Shown here piece by piece: positions 8,503 through 16,176 of a stretch of 64,000 bases of DNA. Position numbers and translations under genes: made by a program. Under the pieces are notes generated by a model. It saw only the letters and a program-made list of their open reading frames with translations. It did no database searches and was not told where the DNA came from. Source of the stretch: Haliscomenobacter sp040401995 (GTDB taxonomy: Bacteria > Bacteroidota > Bacteroidia > Chitinophagales > Saprospiraceae); assembly GCA_040401995.1 (NCBI GenBank), contig JBBANM010000019.1:1-64000 (forward strand). The letters are read 5' to 3'. The number at the start of each line of letters is the position of its first letter. Position 1 is the stretch's first letter.

Positions 8503-9351
8503 ATGGAAAAAACCACCTCTTTCTTATCCATAGCCAAAGATTTCAAAGCCATTTTCTTTGATTCCTACGGCGTGCTCAAAAATTATCGCGGCTTGATTGA
8601 TGGCGTACAAAACACCATCGATTTTATTGAAGATCAAGGCATTGTTTTTCGCATCCTCACCAACGATGCATCGCGCAGTCAGGAACAACAGGCGGAGTCT
8701 TTTGAAAAAGCTGGCCTACGCGGCATAACGCCCGAAAAAATCATCACTTCCGGGATGATGGCCAAACAATACTTGCAACTCAAAATCAAATCTGGCAAAG
8801 TGGCTTACCTGGGTACGCCCAATGCCGCGCAATACATCCTACAAGCCAATTTGGAATGCGTGCCCATCAGCGAGGTGGAAAACCACGATCTCGACACCAT
8901 CATGGCCATGGTTTTTCTGGACGACGAAGGGTTTGACTGGAATTACGACATCAACAAAACGGTAAACCTGATTCGCCGCAAAAACATACCGGTCATTGTA
9001 GCCAACTCCGATAATCTCTATCCGGTCACCAAAACTGATGTATCGATCGCTACGGGCGGTATTGCCAAATTGGTGGAGAGTATCATTTCCAAAAAATTCA
9101 TCCACTTTGGCAAACCGGATTCGCAGATGTTCAATTTTGCGTTTGATCACATTAACCAAGAGGGTACTTTCAACAAAGATGAAATATTGATGGTGGGCGA
9201 TACACTGCATACGGATATCCTGGGGGGCAACAAATTTGGGGTAAAAACTACGTTGGTGTTAAGTGGAAATACCAATGCCAATGATGCCGATCTCATCATT
9301 CGTTCGAGTGGAATCATTCCCGATTACATTTGTGATTCGATTGTGGGTTAG
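8503..9351 (+). CDS. HAD-IIA (NagD-like) hydrolase family protein
   Basis: 282 residues. HAD motif I is IFFDSYGVLKN (nucleophile Asp20), motif II RILTNDASRS, the motif III lysine lies in HFGKPDSQMF, and motif IV is MVGDTLHTDILGG. The arrangement with an inserted cap between motifs II and III matches the NagD/PGP branch of phosphatases. The residue two after the nucleophile, normally the Asp acid/base, is Tyr22, so ordinary phosphatase chemistry may be altered. Third gene of the GS-like/kinase-like/HAD set, separated from the second by a palindromic repeat. Substrate not known. Confidence 0.8.
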   Translation: MEKTTSFLSIAKDFKAIFFDSYGVLKNYRGLIDGVQNTIDFIEDQGIVFRILTNDASRSQEQQAESFEKAGLRGITPEKIITSGMMAKQYLQLKIKSGKVAYLGTPNAAQYILQANLECVPISEVENHDLDTIMAMVFLDDEGFDWNYDINKTVNLIRRKNIPVIVANSDNLYPVTKTDVSIATGGIAKLVESIISKKFIHFGKPDSQMFNFAFDHINQEGTFNKDEILMVGDTLHTDILGGNKFGVKTTLVLSGNTNANDADLIIRSSGIIPDYICDSIVG

Positions 9352-9453
9352 AGTGGGTTTGAATTTCCTGGGAGTCTCAGATTTTTTTTCAATTTTGCAA
9401 GGTAATTTTTTGTAAAAGTAAATTTTTCAGACCACCTAGAAAGAAATAATCCT

Positions 9454-9861
9454 TCATTTCAACAAACACAACCCATTCAAATCTATAGAAGAATATACCT
9501 TAGTCTTTTTGGGAAATAAAAGCAACCCATCAAGATAAATATCATTTTGGTAAAGTCGAAAAGCAACTGACATCAACCCTTCCGTTGTTGTAAGTATTTT
9601 AAGTTTTAAATGATATCGCTCTCCTTGACGTAATTGATTGATACATTTTTGTGTATCTTTTTTGCTCAACAGAATTGCTTTCTTTTTTCTTGAATCATGA
9701 AATGAAATGTAGTAATAATTTTCTAAGGTTAATTCATCTATTTTATCAATAGTAATTCCTTGGAAGGATAAGTCAATATAGGGAATAGTTTGATTGAAAT
9801 ATGAAAATGATGGCTTTAGTAACAAAAATAAAAGTGTTGATTGCATGATCATTTTTTCCAT
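9454..9861 (-). CDS. Small putative secreted protein, unknown function
   Basis: 135 residues, not recognised. It begins with a short hydrophobic segment (QSTLLFLLLKPSFSYF) that could be a signal peptide, then a mainly beta-looking region with several YY and charged stretches. The local sequence 9360-9960 is clearly more AT-rich than its neighbours, and the gene is alone on the minus strand between plus-strand genes, so it may be a recent arrival or a chance ORF. Supported only by an uninterrupted frame with plausible composition. Confidence 0.45.
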   Translation of the reverse strand: MEKMIMQSTLLFLLLKPSFSYFNQTIPYIDLSFQGITIDKIDELTLENYYYISFHDSRKKKAILLSKKDTQKCINQLRQGERYHLKLKILTTTEGLMSVAFRLYQNDIYLDGLLLFPKKTKVYSSIDLNGLCLLK

Positions 9862-10024
9862 AAACTTGATTTTGATTTAATCCTTAGATATTTTAATTCT
9901 AAAAAATAAAACATTTTGTCTAAAATTTTTATGAAATTAAATTTTTTTGTTTATTTTTAAGCACTTAAACAACAAAAACTTACTATATCAATCATTTACT
10001 TTAACCACCAAAACCCATTATCCA

Positions 10025-10408
10025 ATGGAAGCTACTGTCAACACCCTCAATTGGTTCGAAGTGTCGGTTGCCGACCTCGCCAGAGCAAAAGCCTTTTACG
10101 AAACGGTTTTTGACATTCAACTATACGATTTGATCCTGCCCGAGCTACAAATGGCGCTTTTCCCTAGCGAGCCTGGTAATGGCAAATTGAGCGGCGCTTT
10201 GGCCAAAAGCAGTTCGCATACCCCCAGCGGCAACGGTGCTATCGTGTATTTCAATGCCAATCCCGATTTGAGCGTTTCGTTGGCGCGCGTGGAAGGCGCG
10301 GGCGGGAAGGTGTTACTTCCCAAAACATTGATCAGTCCCGAAAATGGTTATATGGCATTTATAATGGATACCGAAGGCAATAAAGTGGGGATACATTCTA
10401 ATGCCTAA
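10025..10408 (+). CDS. VOC/glyoxalase-fold protein
   Basis: 127 residues of the vicinal-oxygen-chelate fold: NWFEVSVADLARAKAFYETVF (first beta-alpha-beta unit), FPSEPGNGKLSGAL, VYFNANPDLSVSLARVEGAGGKVLLPKT and the closing MAFIMDTEGNKVGIHS. A single-domain protein likely to dimerise. The sequence resembles the group annotated as glyoxalase/bleomycin-resistance-like, without a known substrate. I use the ATG at 10025 because the fold starts there; the frame is open further upstream in AT-rich DNA. Confidence 0.85.
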   Translation: MEATVNTLNWFEVSVADLARAKAFYETVFDIQLYDLILPELQMALFPSEPGNGKLSGALAKSSSHTPSGNGAIVYFNANPDLSVSLARVEGAGGKVLLPKTLISPENGYMAFIMDTEGNKVGIHSNA

Positions 10409-10451
10409 GATCCTTACAGATTGCACTTTAAGGGGGAACGGCTGCATTTCC

Positions 10452-10479
10452 GTAGAGACACATTGCAATGTGTCTCTAC
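10452..10479. repeat. 28-bp perfect palindrome, GTAGAGAC family (intergenic)
   Basis: GTAGAGAC-ACATTGCAATGT-GTCTCTAC, perfectly self-complementary, 43 bp downstream of the VOC gene. The same outer octamers with other cores occur after the receiver-kinase gene and inside nine histidine kinase genes of this window. No T-run follows, so it is not a typical terminator. Confidence 0.8.
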
Positions 10480-10595
10480 TACATTGTGCTCAATGACAAT
10501 TATTTAAGTCAATTCTCCCCAAATAATATTGAAGATTTTTTTGGAAAATTGACGCTTGATAACTCTTGATTTATTTTGCCCTCAAATTTTATTCA

Positions 10596-10620
10596 GCAGC
10601 CGAATTATCCGTTCGGCTGC
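10596..10620 (-). terminator. Hairpin at the 3' end of the nucleotidyltransferase gene
   Basis: Inverted repeat GCAGCCGAA / TTCGGCTGC with a 7-nt loop overlapping the stop codon of the minus-strand nucleotidyltransferase. Downstream on that strand comes TGAATAAAATTTG, only weakly T-rich, so terminator strength is uncertain. Confidence 0.4.
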
Positions 10621-10934
10621 TCCACTATTTGAGCCAGATAAAACACCTGCCCAACCCGTTCAATATGTTCCAATAGATCGGGGTTGTCGATGTCTTTTTT
10701 GAGCGACAAATCAATTTTATAGGGCAGTAATAAATCGTCCAAAACTATTTCCAAAGCCAATAAGTCAGAAAAGGAAAATGCCTCCGCAACAATGGTCAAA
10801 TCGATGTCCGAACCATTGCGATGTGTGCCTTTGGCTCTCGAACCATAAATGATCACTTGCTGGATAGCGGGATATTGCGCAAAACATGCGTTCATCAATT
10901 GGATTTGTTCTGCTTTTAGTCCAAAAGTATTCAT
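10605..10934 (-). CDS. MNT-type nucleotidyltransferase domain protein
   Basis: 109-residue minimal nucleotidyltransferase: VIIYGSRAKGTHRNGSDIDLTIV gives the GSxAxG...DxD signature, with the third acidic residue near YKIDLSL. Such proteins are paired with HEPN/HI0074 partners; MNT partners of HEPN toxins often AMPylate and neutralise them. The start ATG overlaps by 4 bp (ATGA) the TGA stop that ends the frameshifted HI0074-like gene, so this was built as a translationally coupled pair. Intact here, while the partner is broken. Confidence 0.88.
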   Translation of the reverse strand: MNTFGLKAEQIQLMNACFAQYPAIQQVIIYGSRAKGTHRNGSDIDLTIVAEAFSFSDLLALEIVLDDLLLPYKIDLSLKKDIDNPDLLEHIERVGQVFYLAQIVEQPNG

Positions 10935-11367
10935 AGCTGTAGGTTTGTCATACGAAGATTAAATGCTTGAAAAAGGCCGTAATAAACAGTGATGATTTTC
11001 ACTACGATTTCGTCGGCTATTTTTTCATCGTAAGCGTACGAAGATAGATTTCTACTCTTGATCATTTCCATCCATCCTTCTCCATTTTCGATTAGCGTTT
11101 TGTTGAATGCTTCGCGGATAGCATCTCTCGAACCTGTAATATTGGTATTCCCTTGGTACTCAAAAAATCTTTCATGACATTCCAGGCCAATTCATGGGTG
11201 AATTCAAACCGTTGAATGAGTCCTTGCTCTTCCAATTCAGTTAGCGGTCTTTCTTTTGCCAACAATACTGCCGATTCCAATAATTGAAAGGCTTTCTGGA
11301 AATTATGGAATCGCTGACGCCAGCGGATGTCTTTTTTTTCCAAAATTGAAGGTAATAAATTGAACAA
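10931..11367 (-). pseudogene. HI0074-type nucleotidyltransferase partner, frameshifted
   Basis: The first part (11367 down to about 11146) encodes DIRWRQRFHNFQKAFQLLE and QRFEFTHELAWNVMKDFL, typical of the HI0074/nucleotidyltransferase-substrate-binding (four-helix, HEPN-related) family. This frame stops at 11092. From about 11146 the shifted frame encodes TGSRDAIREAFNKTLIENG, then WMEMIKSRNLSSYAYDE and IADEIVVKIITVYYGLF, exactly the family C-terminus, ending with TGA at 10931-10933, overlapping the next ATG. The break is one net extra base (or two missing) near the codons for GIPI. It starts with TTG one base after the VOC stop. A real lesion or a sequencing error are both possible. Confidence 0.85.
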
Positions 11368-11368
11368 A

Positions 11369-11740
11369 TCACGCCGGCAAACTAAAATGCGGATTGAGGA
11401 TAATCCCCAACAAATTGCCCCAAGGATCGTGCAGCATGGCCGTTTTGATACCTCCGCCTACATCGGTGGGTTCCTCAAAAGTAGTTGCGCCTAACTGCAG
11501 CAAACGCTGAAATTCAGCATCTACATCTGCCACCCCCCAATAGATGTTGACCGTTTCTGAAGGCGTTTGGACGGTATTTTCCATGGGCTGCAAACCCAGC
11601 TCGTACCCAGCTACGTTGAATCCAATGTAAAAAGGCTCGTCAAAATAGGGTCCAAAGCCCAAAACCTGGGTATACCAATTTTTGGCTTCCTCCATATTTG
11701 GAACCCGATAGATACAAGTACGCAATCCTAACCACGCCAT
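11369..11740 (-). CDS. VOC/glyoxalase-fold protein
   Basis: 123 residues, vicinal-oxygen-chelate fold: LRTCIYRVPNMEEAKNWYTQ opens the first module and AMLHDPWGNLLGIILNP closes the second. Compact single-domain length. First gene of a minus-strand run with the HI0074-like pseudogene (1 bp gap) and the nucleotidyltransferase, so it may be co-transcribed; no functional link is evident. Not closely similar to the VOC protein at 10025. Confidence 0.85.
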   Translation of the reverse strand: MAWLGLRTCIYRVPNMEEAKNWYTQVLGFGPYFDEPFYIGFNVAGYELGLQPMENTVQTPSETVNIYWGVADVDAEFQRLLQLGATTFEEPTDVGGGIKTAMLHDPWGNLLGIILNPHFSLPA

Positions 11741-11775
11741 AACTTTTTGATTTTACTGCAAAATAAACAAAATCT

Positions 11776-11955
11776 GTAAAAGTTCAGCAGCCTAACTTCG
11801 GTGGGTTTTCTTTTGAAGTTTCGCCAAAAAAGTGTGCGAACTTCGTCCGTACGAGAAACACAAATGCAAGTTTGTGTCTTAATTTGTGACAATTTGTATA
11901 ATTTGTGGCTATAAAATATTTACTCATCGCTGAAAGCGAGGCCTTAAACTTTTAC
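11776..11955. repeat. Nested palindromic repeat, family P1, copy 3
   Basis: Outer arms GTAAAAGTTCAGCAGCC... and ...GCCTTAAACTTTTAC are inverted copies. Shares with copy 1 the inner AATTTGTGacAATTTGT/ATTTGTGGCTA segment and an internal ACACAAA..TTTGTGT hairpin. It fills the divergent spacer between the minus-strand VOC gene and the receiver-kinase gene and ends 11 bp before the latter's start. Confidence 0.65.
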
Positions 11956-11966
11956 AATTTTTGTTG

Positions 11967-13052
11967 ATGAGCTCCAAACATAAAATAATGGTCGTAGACG
12001 ACGAAGAGGACATCGAACTCCTCATTCGTCAAAAATTCCGCAACCAGGTTCGCGAAAAAGAATATGAATTCATATACGCAAAAAATGGCGTAGAAGCCCT
12101 GGCAATGCTCGCCGAGCACCCCGATCTCGACATGGTGTTTAGCGACATCAACATGCCCGAAATGGACGGTCTCACCCTCCTCAAGGAAATTAGAAATCAA
12201 AACCCTCTCATCCGTACGGTCATGATTTCAGCCTACAGCGATATGTCCAACATTCGCCAGGCCATGAACAGCGGCGCTTTCGACTTCATTGGCAAACCCA
12301 TTGATTTTGAGGATTTTGAAAATACCATGCAAAAAACCCTCCAGTTTGTGGTGCATTTTAGAGACTCGTTACAAGCCATCCAAGAAAATAGCATCCTCAA
12401 TATCCGCACCCAAGAGCTGGCCAAAAAAAACCAGGAAGTAGAACTGCTCCTCAAGGAAATCCACCACCGCGTAAAAAACAACCTCCAAACCATCTCCAGT
12501 TTGCTCAACCTGCAATCCGCGACCATCAAAGACGCAAATGCCCTCAAAGCGGTGCGACAAAGTCAGGACCGGGTGCGTTCGATGTCGCTCATCCACCAGA
12601 AGCTTTACCACAAGCAAAACTTCAGTAAGGTGGAAATGAAAGACTATTTTGAAACCATGTGCGGCATCATGCTGGATGCGTTTGGAGTAGCCGATAAAAA
12701 AGTGAGCTTCCAATTCCCGATGGCGCAATTGGAATTGGATGTGGATACCGCCATTCCGGTGGGTTTGATTGCCAATGAGTTGATCACCAACGCCCTGAAA
12801 TATGCCTTCCCAGAAGATCAAACCGGTGTCATCTCCATCAGTTTGACTCAAGAAAGCCCCCAACGCTATTGTTTGCGCATTGCCGATGATGGAGTCGGCA
12901 TTCCCAATGGCATCCCGGCCAAACCAACGGAAGGCTCGGGTTTTGGCTCGCGGTTGGTGCAATTGCTGGCCATTCAATTAAATGGAGAATTGGTGTTGAA
13001 TACCGATCAAGGTGTTGAAATGTTGTTGCGGTTTCAGCCGCTGGTGGCGTAG
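11967..13052 (+). CDS. Receiver domain fused to HisKA_2-type histidine kinase
   Basis: 361 residues. Residues 5-125 are a receiver: acidic pocket VVDDEED, phospho-acceptor Asp60 in VFSDINMPEMDG, Ser/Thr in MISAYS and Lys110 in FDFIGKPID. A coiled linker leads to LLKEIHHRVKNNLQTISSL (His166/167), the signature of the HisKA_2/HWE class, then an ATPase domain with N box ANELITNALKYAF and G box ADDGVGIPNG. Soluble, no TM helix. It could take phosphate from other kinases and relay it by its own kinase activity. It is the only receiver domain in the window and lies 1 kb upstream of the kinase array. ATG 11967 preferred over TTG 11961. Confidence 0.9.
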   Translation: MSSKHKIMVVDDEEDIELLIRQKFRNQVREKEYEFIYAKNGVEALAMLAEHPDLDMVFSDINMPEMDGLTLLKEIRNQNPLIRTVMISAYSDMSNIRQAMNSGAFDFIGKPIDFEDFENTMQKTLQFVVHFRDSLQAIQENSILNIRTQELAKKNQEVELLLKEIHHRVKNNLQTISSLLNLQSATIKDANALKAVRQSQDRVRSMSLIHQKLYHKQNFSKVEMKDYFETMCGIMLDAFGVADKKVSFQFPMAQLELDVDTAIPVGLIANELITNALKYAFPEDQTGVISISLTQESPQRYCLRIADDGVGIPNGIPAKPTEGSGFGSRLVQLLAIQLNGELVLNTDQGVEMLLRFQPLVA

Positions 13053-13176
13053 TAGAGACGCGATTCATCGCGTCTTTAACCCAGGCATAAAACCTAATCT
13101 GTAGAGACGCGATTCATCGCGTCTATAATTCAGACATAAAATCAAATCCTTAAGTCGCGATGAATCGCGCCTCTAC
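13052..13176. repeat. Three intergenic palindromes of the GTAGAGAC family
   Basis: Copies at 13052-13079 (overlapping the stop of the receiver-kinase), 13101-13128 and, inverted and shorter, 13154-13176. Core sequence is GCGATTCATCGC between GTAGAGAC and GTCT(C/T)TA-type ends. The same core occurs in frame inside HK4, HK6, HK8, HK9 and HK11. The rest of the 326-bp gap to 13378 holds the 21-bp repeats. Confidence 0.8.
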
Positions 13177-13200
13177 ATTCCGTGCCCCCCATCCCATTTT

Positions 13201-13252
13201 TCATTCGGAGACCAAAACCATCCATTCGGAGGATGATTCCTACCGTTGGGAA
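13201..13252 (+). promoter_or_regulatory. Triple direct repeat, 21-bp period (putative regulator site) upstream of lipoprotein/HK1
   Basis: ATTCGGAG at 13203, ATTCGGAG at 13224 and a degenerate GTTGGG at 13245, each 21 bp apart. Two further copies of the whole block occur at 21116 and 25120. Two-helical-turn direct repeats are the geometry used by LytTR-type regulators; the regulator itself is not in the window. Confidence 0.6.
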
Positions 13253-13378
13253 AACGAGCCTTGCCCACCCGCTCGTAATGCTCCATATTTGTATCAACAG
13301 ATCAACAAATATTATTCAATCGCTTGATCGGGAAATCAATTAAGAACTGATTTCTAGATGAAGAAAAATTAAACACTT

Positions 13379-13831
13379 ATGAAAACCTTAAACATTGCTA
13401 CCACTTTCCGCCAAGTAACTTTTTTGACCATTGGCCTCACTAGCACGCTGTTGTTTCTAACTTCCTGCGACAAATCGAACTACGAATACATGGATCAACC
13501 CATCGATAATTATTCCGCTTCAGCGATGACTGTTCCGCAAAAAACGCCGATGAACTTTACCCTCGACGTAAGCAATTGCTTTTCAGGAGGAACCAATGTG
13601 AGTGTACGTATAGAAAACCCAACCGCCTATAGCTTCCGCTGGGAAGTTGACGAAAGCGCCAGCGGCAGTGCACAAAGCACCACCCCCTGCGTCTGTGGTG
13701 AAACGGCGAAAGTAACCGTTACGCGTATTTCCGATGGATCAATCATGAGCAAATCAGTAAAATTGCCCTCTTGTGGAACCACTAAAAACAAAGAGGCGCT
13801 ACTCAAAACTAGTGAACATCCCGTATTGTAA
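13379..13831 (+). CDS. Small putative lipoprotein
   Basis: 150 residues. N-terminus with a hydrophobic stretch and lipobox LTSC (lipidated Cys30), then DKSNYEYMDQPIDNY and a beta-rich domain with Cys pairs (NCFSGG, TPCVCGE, LPSCG) that may form disulfides or bind metal outside the cytoplasm. Function not recognised. It lies between the 21-bp repeat block and a strong terminator, 199 bp before HK1, so it could be co-regulated with the kinase array. Confidence 0.65.
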   Translation: MKTLNIATTFRQVTFLTIGLTSTLLFLTSCDKSNYEYMDQPIDNYSASAMTVPQKTPMNFTLDVSNCFSGGTNVSVRIENPTAYSFRWEVDESASGSAQSTTPCVCGETAKVTVTRISDGSIMSKSVKLPSCGTTKNKEALLKTSEHPVL

Positions 13832-13918
13832 GGGATTCGAAATTACATCCTATTTTTTTACTCGTTAAACCCAAGTTCCCCCAGTAGAATGCTGATGAAC
13901 TGCGTTCTTTTTTGCTCC

Positions 13919-13959
13919 CGCCCCATTATTCAACATAAAAATGGGGCGGGATTTTTTAT
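13919..13959 (+). terminator. Rho-independent terminator
   Basis: CCCGCCCCATT and AATGGGGCGGG form a perfect 11-bp stem (loop ATTCAACATAAA region) followed by ATTTTTTATT. Ends the lipoprotein transcript just before HK1; equivalent terminators lie before HK3 and HK4. Confidence 0.85.
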
Positions 13960-14029
13960 TAGCACTGCATTTTTGAGTACTTTACCCATATTCTACCTAG
14001 CAATAAAACACGACTTAAAACCCTAAAGC

Positions 14030-16174
14030 ATGAGACTTTTGCTACTCTTTTTAATACTGCTTCCGGTATTTTCTTTTGCTCAAAAGCGGGAAATTTTTCA
14101 CATCGACAGCCTACCCAAAGCAGGTGTTTTGCTGAACCAAGGCTGGAAATGGCATGCAGGGGATAATTCGGATTGGGCGAAGGCGGAGTTTGATGATACT
14201 AAGTGGGAAGATATTGACCCCGCCAAGGATATTTTTGAGTTGCCAAAATTATCTAGATCTGGCGAAATTGGCTGGTTTCGGATTCATTTGTTGATCGATA
14301 GCAGCATAACGCAACAAATGGTCATGCTGATTCAGCAATCAGGGGCTTCTGAAATATACCTGAACGGAAATTTAATCCAACAGTTTGGGACTTTAAGCAC
14401 CGATCGTCAAAAAGTAATAGGCTTTAATCCCTTATTGAAACCAGTTTCTTTTCCAATTCCCAATAAGCACGTTGGTGTTTTGGCCGTGCGTTATGCTCTT
14501 CAACAAGGTGTATGGTACAGTACTCATTTTGGCATGATCAATAAAGCATTGGCGATAAGCTTGAATACCGTCGAAAACGGAGTAAATACTTATGAATCCA
14601 ATTATTGGACAAAACATCAGCCAAACCCAGTACGGACGGGAATCTTTTTCAGTTTGGCCATATTGTATTTTGCGTTTTATTTTTTTTATAGGAAGAGAAT
14701 AGTAAATCTTTATTTTTCTATCTATGCGTTATTGCATGCGATTTCTTGGAAAATCAACTATTGGACTTATCATTCCAATGAAGTAGCACTTTTTTCCATA
14801 CAAAACAACGCCACTCTAATACTGCAAGCGGTGGGTTATTTTGTAATGTTAAATGCCATTTATCAATTTTTAGAGCAAAAAAAGAAATGGCAATATTGGA
14901 CTTTGATAGTTCTGGGGATTATTAGTATCCCCTCTGCTGCTTTTGTTTATAATGGGGGTTGGATGATCTATGGTTTTTTATTTACAAATTTGGTCAATGT
15001 GGAACTTGCCAGAGTATCCATTATTGCTGGTCGGAGAAATAAGAAAGGGGCTTGGATCATTGCAACTGGAAGTATTTTAGCATTGTTTTGTTGGCTAATT
15101 TTCTGCTTACAATGGTTCATTCACTTTACAATCTTTGGGATTGATTTTTTTGATTTGAACTTCCTATGCGTCCCTATTTCTGTTTCCATATACTTGGGTT
15201 ATGACGTTTCACTAACCAATATTTCTTTAGCTCAAAAGTTAATTGAAGTAGAGACCTTGTCTGTTGAAAAACAAGCCATTCTCGCCACCCAAAATGAAAC
15301 CCTCGAGCGCCAGGTTACCGAACGCACTGCTGCCTTGAAAGCCTCCCAAGCCCAACTCATCCAATCTGAAAAACTCGCCTCCCTTGGCGAACTCACCGCT
15401 GGCATCGCGCACGAGATTCAAAACCCGCTCAACTTCGTCAATAATTTCTCAGAACTCAGCGTGGAACTGTTGGAGGAAATGGAAAGTGAATTCAAAGCAG
15501 GTAAGTCCCATTGTGCTTTTGAAATCGCTGCGGACATCAAACGAAACCTCAGTAAAATCAACCACCACGGCCAGCGCGCTTCGGCCATCGTCAAGGGCAT
15601 GCTCGAGCATTCGCGCACGAATACGGGCACGAAGGTAACCACTGATATCAACGCTTTGGCGGATGAATACCTGCGCTTGGCCTATCACGGCCTCCGCGCA
15701 AAAGACAGTAGTTTTAACGCCACCATGGAAACGCATTTTGATCCCGATTTACCTAAAATTGAGGTCATTCCCCAAGACATAGGGCGGGTATTGCTCAATT
15801 TGATCAACAATGCATTTTATGCGGTAAATCAACGGAATAGCACAGTAGAGGTGGTGCATGATAACGCCGTTGAGACATTGCATGCAATGTCTCTACCCTA
15901 CCAACCTACGGTAACTATCAGCACAAAAAAACTAGAAAACACCATCGAAATCAGCGTAAAGGACAATGGGAATGGGATTCCTGAAGCAATTAAAGACAAA
16001 ATCTTCCAGCCGTTTTTTACTACCAAACCTACTGGGCAGGGAACGGGTTTGGGGCTAAGTTTGGCTTATGATATTGTGACCAAGGGGCATGGGGGGAGGC
16101 TAACTGTTTCAAGCATTTCCGGAGTGGAAACCACTTTTGAACTTCAATTGCCCATTAACGAAACAAGCCTCTGA
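14030..16174 (+). CDS. HK1: 7TM-DISM-type sensor histidine kinase
   Basis: 714 residues, inner membrane. Signal peptide 1-18; extracytoplasmic jelly-roll-like domain about 20-195 with GWKWHAGDN, WAKAEFDD and QSGASEIYLNG; seven hydrophobic segments about 200-400; coiled coil; HisKA with phospho-acceptor His461 in GIAHEIQNPLNFVNNF; ATPase domain with N box LLNLINNAFYAV, G1 DNGNGIP, F box FQPFFTTKP and G2 GTGLGLSLAYDIV. No receiver or output domain. All motifs for kinase activity are intact; ligand and partner regulator unknown. Core variants: HisKA helix type A (SELSVELLEEME), linker TNTGTK, loop with a GTAGAGAC-family palindrome. Followed after 2 bp by HK2. Confidence 0.92.
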   Translation: MRLLLLFLILLPVFSFAQKREIFHIDSLPKAGVLLNQGWKWHAGDNSDWAKAEFDDTKWEDIDPAKDIFELPKLSRSGEIGWFRIHLLIDSSITQQMVMLIQQSGASEIYLNGNLIQQFGTLSTDRQKVIGFNPLLKPVSFPIPNKHVGVLAVRYALQQGVWYSTHFGMINKALAISLNTVENGVNTYESNYWTKHQPNPVRTGIFFSLAILYFAFYFFYRKRIVNLYFSIYALLHAISWKINYWTYHSNEVALFSIQNNATLILQAVGYFVMLNAIYQFLEQKKKWQYWTLIVLGIISIPSAAFVYNGGWMIYGFLFTNLVNVELARVSIIAGRRNKKGAWIIATGSILALFCWLIFCLQWFIHFTIFGIDFFDLNFLCVPISVSIYLGYDVSLTNISLAQKLIEVETLSVEKQAILATQNETLERQVTERTAALKASQAQLIQSEKLASLGELTAGIAHEIQNPLNFVNNFSELSVELLEEMESEFKAGKSHCAFEIAADIKRNLSKINHHGQRASAIVKGMLEHSRTNTGTKVTTDINALADEYLRLAYHGLRAKDSSFNATMETHFDPDLPKIEVIPQDIGRVLLNLINNAFYAVNQRNSTVEVVHDNAVETLHAMSLPYQPTVTISTKKLENTIEISVKDNGNGIPEAIKDKIFQPFFTTKPTGQGTGLGLSLAYDIVTKGHGGRLTVSSISGVETTFELQLPINETSL
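15869..15896. repeat. In-frame palindrome in HK1 ATPase loop (GTAGAGAC family)
   Basis: GTTGAGAC-ATTGCATGCAAT-GTCTCTAC (one mismatch in the left octamer). Encodes part of VETLHAMSLP between the N box and the strand before G1. Confidence 0.8.
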
Positions 16175-16176
16175 TA

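Noticed and set aside
9947..10024. N-terminal extension of the VOC protein at 10025
   Set aside because: AT-rich, no similarity to the fold, and the domain starts right after the ATG at 10025.
12369..12977. 202-codon antisense frame over the receiver-kinase
   Set aside because: Shadow of a high-confidence gene; no recognisable domain.
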